Positions 10,409 through 19,246 of a stretch of DNA of 23,977 bases are shown piece by piece; the stretch's first letter is position 1, and every line of letters starts with the position of its first letter. The DNA comes from Elysia marginata. Lineage: Eukaryota > Mollusca > Gastropoda > Plakobranchidae. Made by a program: the position numbers and the translations under genes. The stretch lies in assembly GCA_019649035.1 (NCBI GenBank), contig BMAT01002839.1, positions 84,591 to 108,567 on the forward strand. Reading direction: 5' to 3'. Below the pieces are notes generated by a model, which saw only the letters and a list, made by a program, of their open reading frames with translations, was not told the origin of the DNA and did no database searches.

Positions 10409-13400
10409 TCAGCTAGCCACAGACTCCTCTTGGGCGCCTTCTCCTCCCTCCTCGTCTTCATCGGGGTTAAATTCGTTTGAAAATGTGACTGGAACTTTGT
10501 CTCTTTTAAATAAGAGTTCCCTTTTCCAAGGAGGCATGGCAGCGAGTTCTTCTGGGTCAATACTAAGTGCAGCAGGAACAATATCGCCTGCGACAAAACA
10601 AAAGATGAATGTAACTTTTATCAAAACTGCGTGAAGCCAATTCAAGACAAAATCTAAACCTTGTTTAGAATAGAATGTTGACCTGTGCACACATGTTACA
10701 CAAATATAAATTTTTTTTTTGGTGTCTGCTAAAAAACTGGTGATAAATCATGGGAACTTAATCAAAACATTCTAAACTAAGAGAAAAACATCATTTCTTA
10801 TTTTTTTTTTTTGTATACTAAACAGCTTACAATAAAGCTTTATCGCTGACTATTGAAAATTTGTCAATGTGAGACCCCTTTCACAAGAGTCTACAACCTA
10901 AAAAACTTCAAGTGTCACTTATTAAATTAGGATAATCTGGAAATTTATATCACAGTTTGCGTAAATTTTTTTTTATTAACTTTTTTACCAGGTCTAACTT
11001 CAAACCTTTTTCACTTAACAAAAAATTAAAATTTTTACAAAGGTCCTGAAAAAAAAATTAAACTGTGACAAAAGTCCTAAAAAAAAAAAATTGCCACAAA
11101 ATTCGTAAAAAATTAAATTGCGTCAAAGTCTCCAATGAGTGCATATATGTATTCAAACACCTTCATTTTTTAAATTTTCATTCATTTCAAAAAAGGAGAC
11201 AATAGTATGGCCTCTATTATGGGTCTGGCAAGGTGCAGTCCAAAACATTCTCTTATCATTAAGTAGTATACTCTAAACTTCTGACTGAAAGGCCCGCAAA
11301 ATAGTCACAAATGGGCGTGGCCTGCCTAGACAATTTAATCTGTCAAATATGGGCAAGGCTAGCTCTGCCCACTGACTGTGTCTGGGCTAATCTTCTACTC
11401 TAGAAGTCAAACATGTTAGAAGATCCAAAAGTTTAAAACACATGTAATAACTAAGCATACTCGCATCTAAAACTGAAAATCGCCTTTCACCACTCAAGGT
11501 CTATCAGGTCTTGTTTAACCCCTGAATTTATGTCCGATGGTAATGTTGATGCCCCTGGCTAACTTTGCCTGAGTTGTGGTTTGACTGGTTGATGTATTAG
11601 TACATATTTAACATGATGTGGCGAAATCAGGCTTATTTCAAATTGGGTCAAACCCAGGAAATGGCTGTTAAAATTTTTAAATTACTATTAGATAAGTCTA
11701 CCTCGCCGGCTTACAAATCTCAGGTTCTAGTTAAGTTAGAGTAATGATTTTTAAAAATTTAGGTACATATACGAAGCTTTCTCATAATACTAATAACTCC
11801 AAATGTCCAAATTTGAACATAAGGCTGATTTCACCATGTTGGGTCACATATGAGTTATGCGTCCTTTGGTTACCTATAGACACACCCAGAAGCCAAGAAA
11901 GGCAATTTTTCAAAACCTTAACGCATTAGAGTACAAATTGTGTTTGATGCAGAGATACGTACTCCGCTCACTTTATAATACTCTTTTTGCTGACTGCAGA
12001 TGCAGCCTACATGTATGTCTGATCAGGGCGCTTAACTTTCTGATCAGTTGGGGGTGCAAAGGTTTGCGAGTTAAACTACTGAATATAGTGGAGTTTATGC
12101 GCTACAGGCCCGCTCAGGAGGACAAAACCCGTAGGAAAGGAAGTCCAAGATGGCTATCTGAAAATGGACACACTGATAGCCACTTAGCCAATTGTCTGCT
12201 GTAATATCCACGCTGCCTATGGGTTGGTTGGTTGTTTGAATTTTAACGTCTCTTTTTAACAACAAGGTTATATCAGAGACAGCGCTTGGGACAATTGAAA
12301 GCGTGCTGCCACATTGTGATGTAAGAAGCGCTTGCACACACCACACCCGGTCACATTATCCTGGCACCCGGACGACCAGACTTTGCACTAAATCCATAAT
12401 GGCAGACACTAGGCGGATCAGCTGCTAATACCAATTTTAAAGTCCTTGGTTTGACTCGCCCAAGGATTGAACCACGCACCTCCCGATCTCTGAGCGAGTG
12501 TCTTACCGCTAGCCCGCAGAGCCGGTACGCTGCCCATGGGAGATAGTACACTATACATTGCCATTGTAGCGTTGCAAGAAGTCTAGTCAGAAATATAAAC
12601 GGCAGTAAAAGAAAACTTTTGTAAAAAGTTCAAGAAAGAGTCAGATTTGACTGTCAAGCTGAAGCATCAGAACATGAACTTAACTCTATAACAATGGCCG
12701 GACGCTGTCAACGTCCGGTGCACCATTTTATATCCACGGATGGACGCTGACAGCGTCCGATGTATAGTCATAACTAAGAAGGGGAGAAAGACGATGTACA
12801 AATAAAACTATGAAATAGTTCGACCCCGGATGTTGATTATAATAGATTGAACTTCCAAGAGAAGCTATATTTAACTCTTTTAGCGATATTTGCAGCGACC
12901 TAGAAGTTACAACCGCACATGTAGATCTAGGCTAGGTCTAGACCTAGAAAAATTACGCGCAGAAGTAGGACATCATTACATGGTTAAAGAGTTAATTTCT
13001 CACCTTTAGGCTTGGGAGGAACAAACTCATCATCACCAGGCAAAGGCACTGGGGCTTTTTTGGCAGGTTTTTTAGCAGTTTCTGGAGAACTCGCCTCTGT
13101 ACCCTGACAACAAGGCAGACAATACTGTAGCACATGTAGAATACTTCTTGCAACTAAGTTAACTAAATAATCGATGTGCAGTAGGCCCACTCGAAAAAAA
13201 AATGATATTCTTCGTAGATGTTATTTACTTTTAAAAAATGAAAGAAAAGATGATAAGGTCAATATTAAAATGGTGTTTAAATTTTTTTAAAACGGAGGCA
13301 AAAGGGTTGCTTCCTAGAAGTCTGACACTCTCATGGTCAAACAGAAAATTCTAAGAAAAAGGGTGTCTTTGGTCAAAATAGAAATCATTTCTTATAATCT

Positions 13401-16400
13401 GTATGTGAACTACTATTAAGATTTTTCTTCAACCCTGAAATTGGATAGGTTTGGGATTATTTGCTCCCATTACCATCTGGTATAAATAAACTACATATTC
13501 AAACTGGTCATAATTTTCCTTAACATATATTTATAAAACTTGGAAACCATCAAGAGTACAGGTCTACAAATTCAACATTTAAATTATCTGACAGAATAAT
13601 CAAACTTGGAAGTAAACTTGATATAATTGATAGATTTTGAACCATATAATATATTGCAACTTCAAATTAGCACACACTTGTAACCCAATGACACACAAAT
13701 TATTCAAAAGCACACCCCACGTATCTAAACAAAAGGATTCAGTATCATTTGTCTTGTAACCAGCTCAAATTGATTTGATGTAGGAAAATCAATTGATCAA
13801 GTCAATTTCAAGTCTCAAAAAGCATAGACTGCACATTTGTATTTTACTTTGACCAAAGGGGGGAGGGGGGGGGTACCAACAATTTTGGTTTACATCTTCA
13901 AACCAAAATTATTTCAGCCCTCCACATCTCCCTACCCCTACCCCAAACATAAAAGTACAAGTCTAACTCAAACTACCCTCGAATGCCCAAAACACTGTAA
14001 CAGCACTGGTTGTTTAAATCATTCATACAGATGTTGAAATTATCTAACCATATTCCTAGACCACAGCTCCAAATCTTCTTTTAGGCCTACCAATGCACTA
14101 TACAGACCGTTAGGTCCTACTCACTTCTTGCTCTTCTTTCTGCATCAAAATTTTCCTTTTCCACGCTGGTACATTCTTCCACTTGGCTTCTTTTTCTCTC
14201 TCTTTAAGAATATTTTTCTGTAGTGAAAAAGGGGAAAGATGCCGTACTTAAATGAAATTGTTTAATACACTGAAAATTAACAAAAGTGGTAGGGCCTATA
14301 CAATGGTAAGCTGAAGAAGCAAGAGAATGTTTTTAACAGTTATCCTATTGCACTTATCAATTATCATGTTTTGAAAACACTGGGTACCACAAGCAGCAAG
14401 CCGAATGACAGCCATGGGCTGGTTTTTAGATCAAAGATATCACAAATTTCACACAGGACCAAAGTCTAAAAGTTTAACAGCATGGCTAAGCTGAAAATGA
14501 TCGGCTTCAACAAAATGCAATAAAAATGGAATCAGCAGCAGGCTTTAAGTTGAAATCATAAATTTGAATTTTTCAATAACACTATACTGTCTTACTAAAT
14601 TTAATTTTTCATAAAAATTATCTTGGTGTTCTTCCTAAATACTTAGCGAAAACAAGTTAACACAAGCCACATACAATATGCCTACACGTATATGGTGGAT
14701 ACATCCACAAGCTTTAACTTCACAAGCTTGACTAGGCCTATCTGTCTATCTATTCAAAGATAATATGTATATGTATCACATATCAGCTGTGGCATGTGTT
14801 CCAATACCTACCACATATTCCTCGATTTTCTCCTGGTTTTTCTTCTCGATCATGTCACGCTTCCAGTTTGGAGTTTTTGATGTGATTTCTACGAGACCAG
14901 GACACAGGCTCAAGTCTGGGGAAAGGGAAGGTGGCAGATGATTAGCGACTCCACAGAAGAAATCACATAGGCCTAACTAAACATGACACAAACGTTTAGC
15001 AGCTACCCTTTACAATTTTCGTGCTTTAGCAAACCCTACAAGATCAATTGTATTAGTCAAATCTGGTTGCATAATATAATTGACAATATTTTGTTGCCCA
15101 CACACGGTCAATATAATTGACAATTAAATTGCGCAAAAACAAGATCATTTTGGCCTTGGGATCCGTTGAAGAAGGATGGACGACTTTGACCAAGTGGTAG
15201 AAAATGAAAACAATGCTCCAAGAAGAAAACGCGCAAAGTGGTCAATGGAATGGTTCCTGAAGCGTTCAACATTTGGCCACACCAAATTACTACCATTAAC
15301 TAAGCCATAATGAGCCAGTTAATTTTCAAAATTCTCTACGCGTGGATGTTGGGTCATATTATGAGATATTGCAAATAGTCGAGCCCCTGATAGAAAAAAC
15401 AACAAATATTCATTCTGTAAGAGTTCAGCTTTTTTTTTTTTACATCTTCTCTTGTGTACTTTGGGTAGTTTTTCTGGAACTGTTCAAGTAGCACAACGTA
15501 AGCTGCATCCTTCTACTGTCTGTTTCTGTAATCGTCACTTTTTACCACCCACATGCTGGCAAACTTTTTAAAAATTTTTTTTAATACACTATATTTATCC
15601 CTTTCGGGAAATTGAGGATTTTGTAGCATTCAACGCTATCCTGTCTTCTTCTTTGCAGCCATGTTTACCACAGACGACTTAAATATAGTCTGTGATGTTT
15701 ACGGTTGGAAATCTCAAAGACAAGTGGTATTGTTGTTCAATTTAATTGACGGTTACGATTTTCTCAGTATAATTGAGCAAGAAAATATCAAGCAGATTTT
15801 GATTCCATCAATACAATTGTGCAAGTCTTCAATATAGCCTCTACATGGTAATACTGAGTATTGACAATTATATTGCGCCATATAATTGATCATGTAGGGT
15901 CTGCTTTAGTGTATGCAATGAGGCATGGCTGAATAAATGATTGATAGTGCTATATTTTCTTTGTTATGTGAGATCGCTCGATTTTTTTTTATGAGAAGCT
16001 TGTCCCAAGAATTTCCCCTAGTGGGATCAATAAAGAATTAAAAAAACTGAATTTTGAATCTTTGAATCTTGAATCTTTGAATCTTAAATCAGCAGACAAG
16101 TTTCCCCAGTACGTCAACTTAGTGTTCGCCTAGCCACATGCAGCTATGACGTCATATCCGTGTTGTATTTCTCAAAACGTCATAAATTATGTGTTAGAGC
16201 GTCGGTTTGTCGCAGAACACAAAACTTATTTTAAACTAAGCAAAATGCGGTGTCTGAGTTTGTTGCTGCAGAAGGGACTTTACAAGTTGACATTCAGCGA
16301 CACATGAAGAATGACCACAAAGATGCCTGTGTAGATGGAAGCGCAGGAAGAATGATCACAAAGATGCCTGTGTAGATGTAAGCACAGGAAGAATGACCAC

Positions 16401-17632
16401 AAAGATGCCTGTATTGATGGAAGCGCAGGAAGAATGACCACAAAGATGCTTGTGTAAATGGAAGCGCAGGAAGAAGTTGGATGAGAAAGGCAAAGCAGTG
16501 ATGACCCGGCCAAGACCAATCTCGCTGTGATGGACCCATCACTGCCAGAGATACTCAGCATCCGTTGAAACTGGGTCAAATCTTTTGTGAAAACCGCCAT
16601 GTTAACCAGGGAATAATGTGTTTGCTGAAATCATTGGAATTTCTTTAAATGGATGCGTTGTGCCCGGTAATATGACAAAGTTGGGCCTCAAACCAGTCGA
16701 TAAACTCAACATGCCCTGATTCGACTCACACTCCAGGACACAGAGCCTCGTCCTCCATGTAGGCCAAGCCCAAATGTCCCGTCTTAGCCAAAATGGTCTT
16801 TATTTCTTCTTTGTCCCAAGTTTAAAGAACGATTAAAGGGAATGATGATACTTGTGGCGGAGTGGTTAGTGCGTCGGACTCGAGATCTAGAAGTCGTGGG
16901 TTTGATTCCCGACCATGCCATGTTGCAATTGCCTTGGGGAAGCAATTTACCCTAACTTTCTCCAGTCCACCCACCTGTAAAATAGGTACCCAGCTACAGG
17001 CTTCAAATGTACTGGTCTGCTGGTGTATTAGTGGCGCTGCTCTGTGGCGACACAGTTACGGTGAGTAACGAAGACAAATTTCCCCAAAGTGTAAAATTAC
17101 TCATGTCTAAGAAGTTGAGGCTGGTGGGCGTAAGAAGAGAAGAGGAAAACCAGCTGAACTTTCTGCCAACGTGCTTGAACAACTTGTTAATCGTTGGCGC
17201 CTGATTGTTGACAGAGAAGATGATAGCTAAAAAAACCAGGGTGGCTTCATAAAGCAAACATCCTCAGCGTTCATTTCGTATATGAAATTTATCTGTGAAA
17301 TGATTAGTTTAAAAACAGTGGCTGAAGAGACAGGAATTTCAGTCATGCCTCGTATTGACAAATGACATAATAATATAATACACGTAGTCCTGTATTCCGA
17401 CAGTATTCAGCTACTGAGAGGGAAAAAGTTGTGGCCGAACATTTTATTAGGGCTGCAGCATGACTCTCTCGTTCCTACTGTATTATATTGTCGTGAGTAC
17501 GAAATGTTCGCGTTGGTCAAATACTTATGTTTTCCAGTAGAGATTATGTTTGGTCCAAGGCATTAAAACTAAAAGTATACAGTGAAAGTAGAAATGCAGC
17601 TTACCGATATCATCGGGAATTTCCAAATCCAT
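10409..17632 (-). CDS. small protein with three P-x-W-K-R motifs, phostensin/taperin-like
   Basis: Coding exons on the - strand are 17632-17605, 14915-14812, 14217-14125, 13103-13004 and 10587-10409, with stop TGA at 10411-10409. All donors are GT and all acceptors AG (for example CGG|GTAAGC, GAA|GTGAGT, AAAG|GTGAGA). Phases are 1, 0, 0 and 1, and no reading-frame break is needed. The product is 167 residues and starts M-D-L-E-I-P-D-D-I. P-x-W-K-R motifs lie at residues 25-29 (P-N-W-K-R-D-M-I-E-K-K), 61-65 (P-A-W-K-R-K-I-L-M-Q-K) and 127-131 (P-P-W-K-R-E-L-L-F-K-R). Between them are a basic, charged helix-like stretch (35-60), a Lys/Pro linker (86-108) and an acidic tail (148-163). Human phostensin, as I recall it, opens with the same I-P-D-W-K and M-P-A-W-K-R modules. 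That family works at actin filaments and with protein phosphatase 1. K-V-P-V-T-F at 139-144 is an imperfect RVxF-like PP1 site. Function is by analogy. The first exon extends upstream to 17661, so a longer N-terminus from an unseen exon is possible. Confidence 0.72.
11601..11854. repeat. inverted-repeat (fold-back) element
   Basis: The left arm at 11610-11648 reads AACATGATGTGGCGAAATCA then GGCTTATTTCAAATTGGG. The reverse complement of 11808-11842 reads AACATGGTGAAATCAGCC then TTATGTTCAAATTTGG. The arms are nearly identical apart from small gaps, with about 160 bp between them. This looks like a degraded MITE or fold-back element, with no clear target-site duplication. Confidence 0.5.
12210..12223. 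repeat. SINE target-site duplication, left copy
   Basis: ACGCTGCCTATGGG pairs with ACGCTGCCCATGGG at 12527-12540. Confidence 0.75.
12224..12526 (-). mobile_element. tRNA-derived SINE with target-site duplication
   Basis: On the - strand the head reads GGCTCTGCGGGCTAGCGG (box A-like) and, about 50 bases on, GTGGTTCAATCC (box B-like). The 3' end runs through GTTGTTAAAAAGAGACGTTA into a CAAC-repeat tail. It is flanked by direct repeats ACGCTGCCTATGGG (12210-12223) and ACGCTGCCCATGGG (12527-12540), 13 of 14 identical. This gives an element of about 303 bp inserted in antisense relative to the window. Confidence 0.8.
12527..12540. repeat. SINE target-site duplication, right copy
   Basis: ACGCTGCCCATGGG pairs with 12210-12223, one mismatch. 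Confidence 0.75.
12680..12995. mobile_element. piggyBac-like MITE with TTAA ends
   Basis: The left end reads TTAACTCTATAACAATG (12680-12696). The reverse complement of the right end reads TTAACTCTTTAACCATG (12979-12995), 15 of 17 identical. TTAA at 12680-12683 and 12992-12995 fits the fixed TTAA target duplication of piggyBac-type elements. Some 308 bp lie between, far too short for a transposase, so it is non-autonomous. Subterminal hairpins lie near the left end. The right TTAA lies at positions 9-12 of the intron that begins at 13003. Confidence 0.65.
12698..12760. repeat. two subterminal hairpin units
   Basis: GGACGCTGTCAACGTCC at 12700-12716 and GGACGCTGACAGCGTCC at 12742-12758, 42 bp apart. 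The second is a perfect 8-bp stem around one base. The first has one mismatch but extends by CC/GG flanks. They lie just inside the left end of the MITE. Confidence 0.75.
13104..14124 (-). other. intron of about 1 kb with a G-run
   Basis: No gene is seen on either strand. The + strand has an almost pure G run at 13858-13873 (GGGGGGA, then nine G). The rest is plain AT-rich intron. Confidence 0.6.
14218..14811 (-). other. 594-bp intron without recognised elements
   Basis: Bounded by donor GTAGGT at 14811 and an acceptor ending ACTACAG at 14218. No repeats or open readings of note. Confidence 0.6.
15024..15029. repeat. flanking direct repeat of the Harbinger element, left
   Basis: CTTTAG, matched at 15904-15909. 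If the neighbouring TG belongs to the flank instead of the element, the repeat becomes TGCTTTAG (8 bp). Confidence 0.5.
15176..15430 (+). pseudogene. Harbinger transposase N-terminal remnant
   Basis: An ORF from ATG 15176 to TAA 15310 encodes 44 residues with R-R-K-R-A-K-W-S-M-E-W-F-L-K-R and then F-G-H-T-K-L-L. In the next frame, from 15306 to about 15430, the reading continues F-Q-N-S-L-R-V-D then Y-Y-E-I-L-Q-I-V-E-P-L-I-E-K-T-T-N. This is the usual order at the start of PIF/Harbinger transposases: W-x-x-x-W-L-x-R, then N-x-L-R-M-x-x-x-x-F-x-x-L-L, then V-x-P-x-I-x-K-x-x-T-N. One frame change separates the two parts. The DDE catalytic region is missing, so it is not functional. Confidence 0.55.
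15435..15512 (-). pseudogene. MADF/Myb-like accessory ORF remnant of the Harbinger element
   Basis: The - strand reads K-D-A-A-Y-V-V-L-L-E-Q-F-Q-K-N then Y-P-K-Y-T-R-E-D-V-K-K-K. This resembles the stretch 'A-Y-x-x-L-L-x-x-x-K-x-x-x-P-x-A-T-R-D-x-V-x-K-K-I' of MADF/Myb-like DNA-binding proteins encoded by PIF/Harbinger transposons. A stop lies directly upstream (15515-15513). A possible start, M-A-A-K-K-K, lies near 15663-15646, separated from it by a retroposon tail. Confidence 0.45.
15570..15641 (-). mobile_element. retroposon 3' tail inserted in the Harbinger element
   Basis: On the - strand it reads CAATTTCCCGAAAGGGATAA then ATATAGTGTATT and an A-rich tail. The form 'AATTTCCC...GGGATAAATAAAGT' is a common 3' end of RTE-type LINEs and dependent SINEs. 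It lies within the accessory ORF remnant of the older DNA transposon. Confidence 0.5.
15904..15909. repeat. flanking direct repeat of the Harbinger element, right
   Basis: CTTTAG, matching 15024-15029 on the other side of the element. Confidence 0.5.
16005..16090 (+). mobile_element. LINE/SINE 3' tail with TGAATCTT repeats
   Basis: The + strand reads AGAATTTCCCCTAGTGGGAT then CAATAAAGAATT, followed by short tandem copies of TGAATCTT (16054-16089). This is the RTE-type 3' end motif with a microsatellite tail. Its 5' extent is unclear, and nothing LINE-coding is visible before it. Confidence 0.55.
16306..16475. repeat. 41-bp minisatellite, four units
   Basis: Units start at 16306, 16347, 16388 and 16429, each beginning GAAGAATGAYCACAAAGATG and ending AGCRCAG, with a partial fifth. 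The period is not a multiple of three, so the open readings across it come from the repeat and are not evidence for a gene. Confidence 0.85.
16848..17065 (+). mobile_element. tRNA-derived SINE
   Basis: The head has box A TGGCGGAGTGG (16855-16865) and box B GGGTTTGATTCCC (16899-16911) with a tRNA-like fold between. The body follows: GGGGAAGCAATTTACCC, CCACCCACCTGTAAAATAGG, then TACCCAGCTACAGGCTTC. Both head and body match a SINE type common in molluscs. The 3' end and target duplication were not resolved. Confidence 0.7.
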
Positions 17633-17661
17633 ATTTGCCACAGTCTGTGTCACCAATGACT
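17605..17661 (-). other. first visible exon: 5' UTR part and start codon
   Basis: The acceptor TTGTTTCAG precedes 17661 and the donor GGTAAGC follows 17605. ATG lies at 17632-17630. The 29 bases before it have no in-frame stop, so at least one more exon, probably 5' UTR, must lie to the right. It was not found. Confidence 0.6.
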
Positions 17662-18817
17662 CTGAAACAAGATAGAGAATAACAAACGAATAAGACCATT
17701 TTTAGAAGCATTTTATAACCATTGATGTTAGAAATAATCTTTACATGTTTCAACAACAATAATGATTGAATACCAATGGTTAAAAATAAGAAACAGTGAA
17801 CACACATTATACCTTAGTAAGCGTTGTTCAAGTTATCAATGTTTGACCTATTCTTCAATTAAAAAAAATGTATGGAAAAAAATTAAATCGCAAGCAAAAC
17901 ACCAGCAATTTCACAAAAAGGGCAAGGAAAAATCTCAGAGAGCCGAGAGGGCATACCCGCACTTGTTGAGCGAGAAAGGAAAGCGAATTCTCGCCAAGAA
18001 AAGGCAGGAGGTTCGAATAAACAGTAGCTGTCTGAGTTTGTGGATTATGGATGTCTAAATGGCAACAACAATAACAAAACATAGTTGGCCGTTAACCAGG
18101 TTAAACGATAGCGAAGAAAACATGTGTGGTTTGAAGATAAAGACTACCTCTTTTGAAGGCGTAAAAAAAGGGTAATAATTTTTTTCGAAATAAATAAATT
18201 CCTAACTTCTAACTAGGGTGACAGCGATGGAGCCAGGCTGTTTTACAAGCCACAGTGTCAGTTGATTACCATTTGGGACCATTTTAAAAACTAAATGTAC
18301 CCCGTATACGTTACGCTAGATCTAGGCAAACAGCTATTCTATTATGTTTGGTATGAGCAAGGTGTAACATGTGAAGTGGTGCATGTTATCACTTAGAGTA
18401 TTATTTATATCCCAAACTATCTCTAGCTTTCTCTTTCTAAAAATGTTCGAATTCAGTACTTAGTAGGCTTTACATAGTTTTAAAAGCACAGGAAAAGAGT
18501 CTATGATTTCTGCACACACAAAATTCTGATACATTCTGGTTTTATTTATGTATTTAAATTAGTTCACCTATATGTGAATCAATTACTCGTACTTATCGGC
18601 TTCAGCGCTCGACCTCAGCTATAGTTTACCATCATAAGTCTAGGTCTGAGTGTACACTATGTTTGTTGATACTTTATTACGATAAACCTCACAGGTAACA
18701 CCAATTTGCCCACCAAAACTAATCTGCAAAGTTTCCCTTCGGTGGTAAAACTACGTTACAGTTTCTCTGATAGCTGGTAGGTGAAAAACGTTTAATATAC
18801 GATATGCCTCTCTGAAA

Positions 18818-18994
18818 TACAATGGTTCGGCCCCCTGTTATAACCTTAACACAGAAATGAGAATCAGGCGGCAATGGTACAATGGTTGGCCCCCATGATA
18901 CAACCTGTACACAGAAATGAGAATCAGGCGGCAATGATACAATGGTTCGGCCCCCATGATACAACCTGTACACAGAAATGAGAGTCAGGTGCCT
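18818..18994. repeat. 60-bp minisatellite, three units
   Basis: TACAATGGTTCGGCCCC recurs with starts of AATGG at 18821, 18881 and 18941. Each unit runs through ACACAGAAATGAGARTCAGG. Because 60 is a multiple of three, the - strand stays open over about 84 codons, but as repeated motifs only. I see no gene. Confidence 0.85.
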
Positions 18995-19246
18995 AGCTCA
19001 ACAGGTACATGTATTATCAATCTTACGTCACAAAAATGCGGGTTTGTTGTGATTCCGAGGCGTTCACTGTTCACACCTAGTGGTGGCCCAGACGTTGATT
19101 TATCAAGATAAAACATCAAAACAACTTGTTATCACATATTAAACCGCACAAAATATTTTCCGAAAAAAAGAAACAAAGAAACAAACAAATTATGCTGCAT
19201 AAAAAGGCAGAGTCAGCATAATAAATCTTGAGAATGCACTCACTCC

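Larger units (their letters stand above)
10588..13003 (-). other. 2.4-kb intron with three repeat insertions
   Basis: This intron lies between the Lys/Pro linker exon and the terminal exon. From right to left it contains a piggyBac-like MITE (12684-12991), a tRNA-headed SINE (12224-12526) and an inverted-repeat element (11601-11854). The remainder is AT-rich without other visible structure. Confidence 0.65.
15030..15903. mobile_element. decayed PIF/Harbinger DNA transposon, internally deleted
   Basis: Terminal inverted repeats are CAAACCCTACAAGATCAATT plus GTAT on the left and, read in reverse complement, CAGACCCTACATGATCAATT plus ATAT on the right, 21 of 24 identical. CTTTAG flanks both ends directly (15024-15029 and 15904-15909). 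Inside are a transposase N-terminal remnant on the + strand and a MADF/Myb-like accessory ORF remnant on the - strand, the two proteins expected of this superfamily. At about 874 bp it lacks the catalytic part. The 6-bp flanking repeat is longer than the usual 3 bp for PIF/Harbinger, so the exact ends are uncertain. Confidence 0.65.
14916..17604 (-). other. first visible intron, about 2.7 kb, rich in transposon remains
   Basis: It contains a decayed PIF/Harbinger element (15030-15903), a LINE/SINE 3' tail (about 16005-16090), a 41-bp minisatellite (16306-16469) and a tRNA-headed SINE starting near 16850. The stretch 17200-17600 shows nothing further that I can name. Confidence 0.6.

Noticed and set aside
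13837-14037. 66-codon + strand ORF
   Set aside because: Lies in an intron and includes the G-run. No motif or splice support.
16240-16320. Possible C2H2 zinc finger (Q-R-H-M-K-N-D-H)
   Set aside because: The cysteine pair is absent and spacing is wrong, and the segment runs into the minisatellite.
16280-16600. Two overlapping - strand ORFs with repeated S-C-A-x-I-Y-T-x-I-F-V-V-I-L-type segments
   Set aside because: They arise from the 41-bp minisatellite. The period is not a multiple of three, so each unit falls in a different frame.
17935-18035. Box A-like and box B-like (GGTTCGAAT) words suggesting a tRNA or SINE head
   Set aside because: The acceptor and T-arm stems do not pair, so no tRNA fold is supported.
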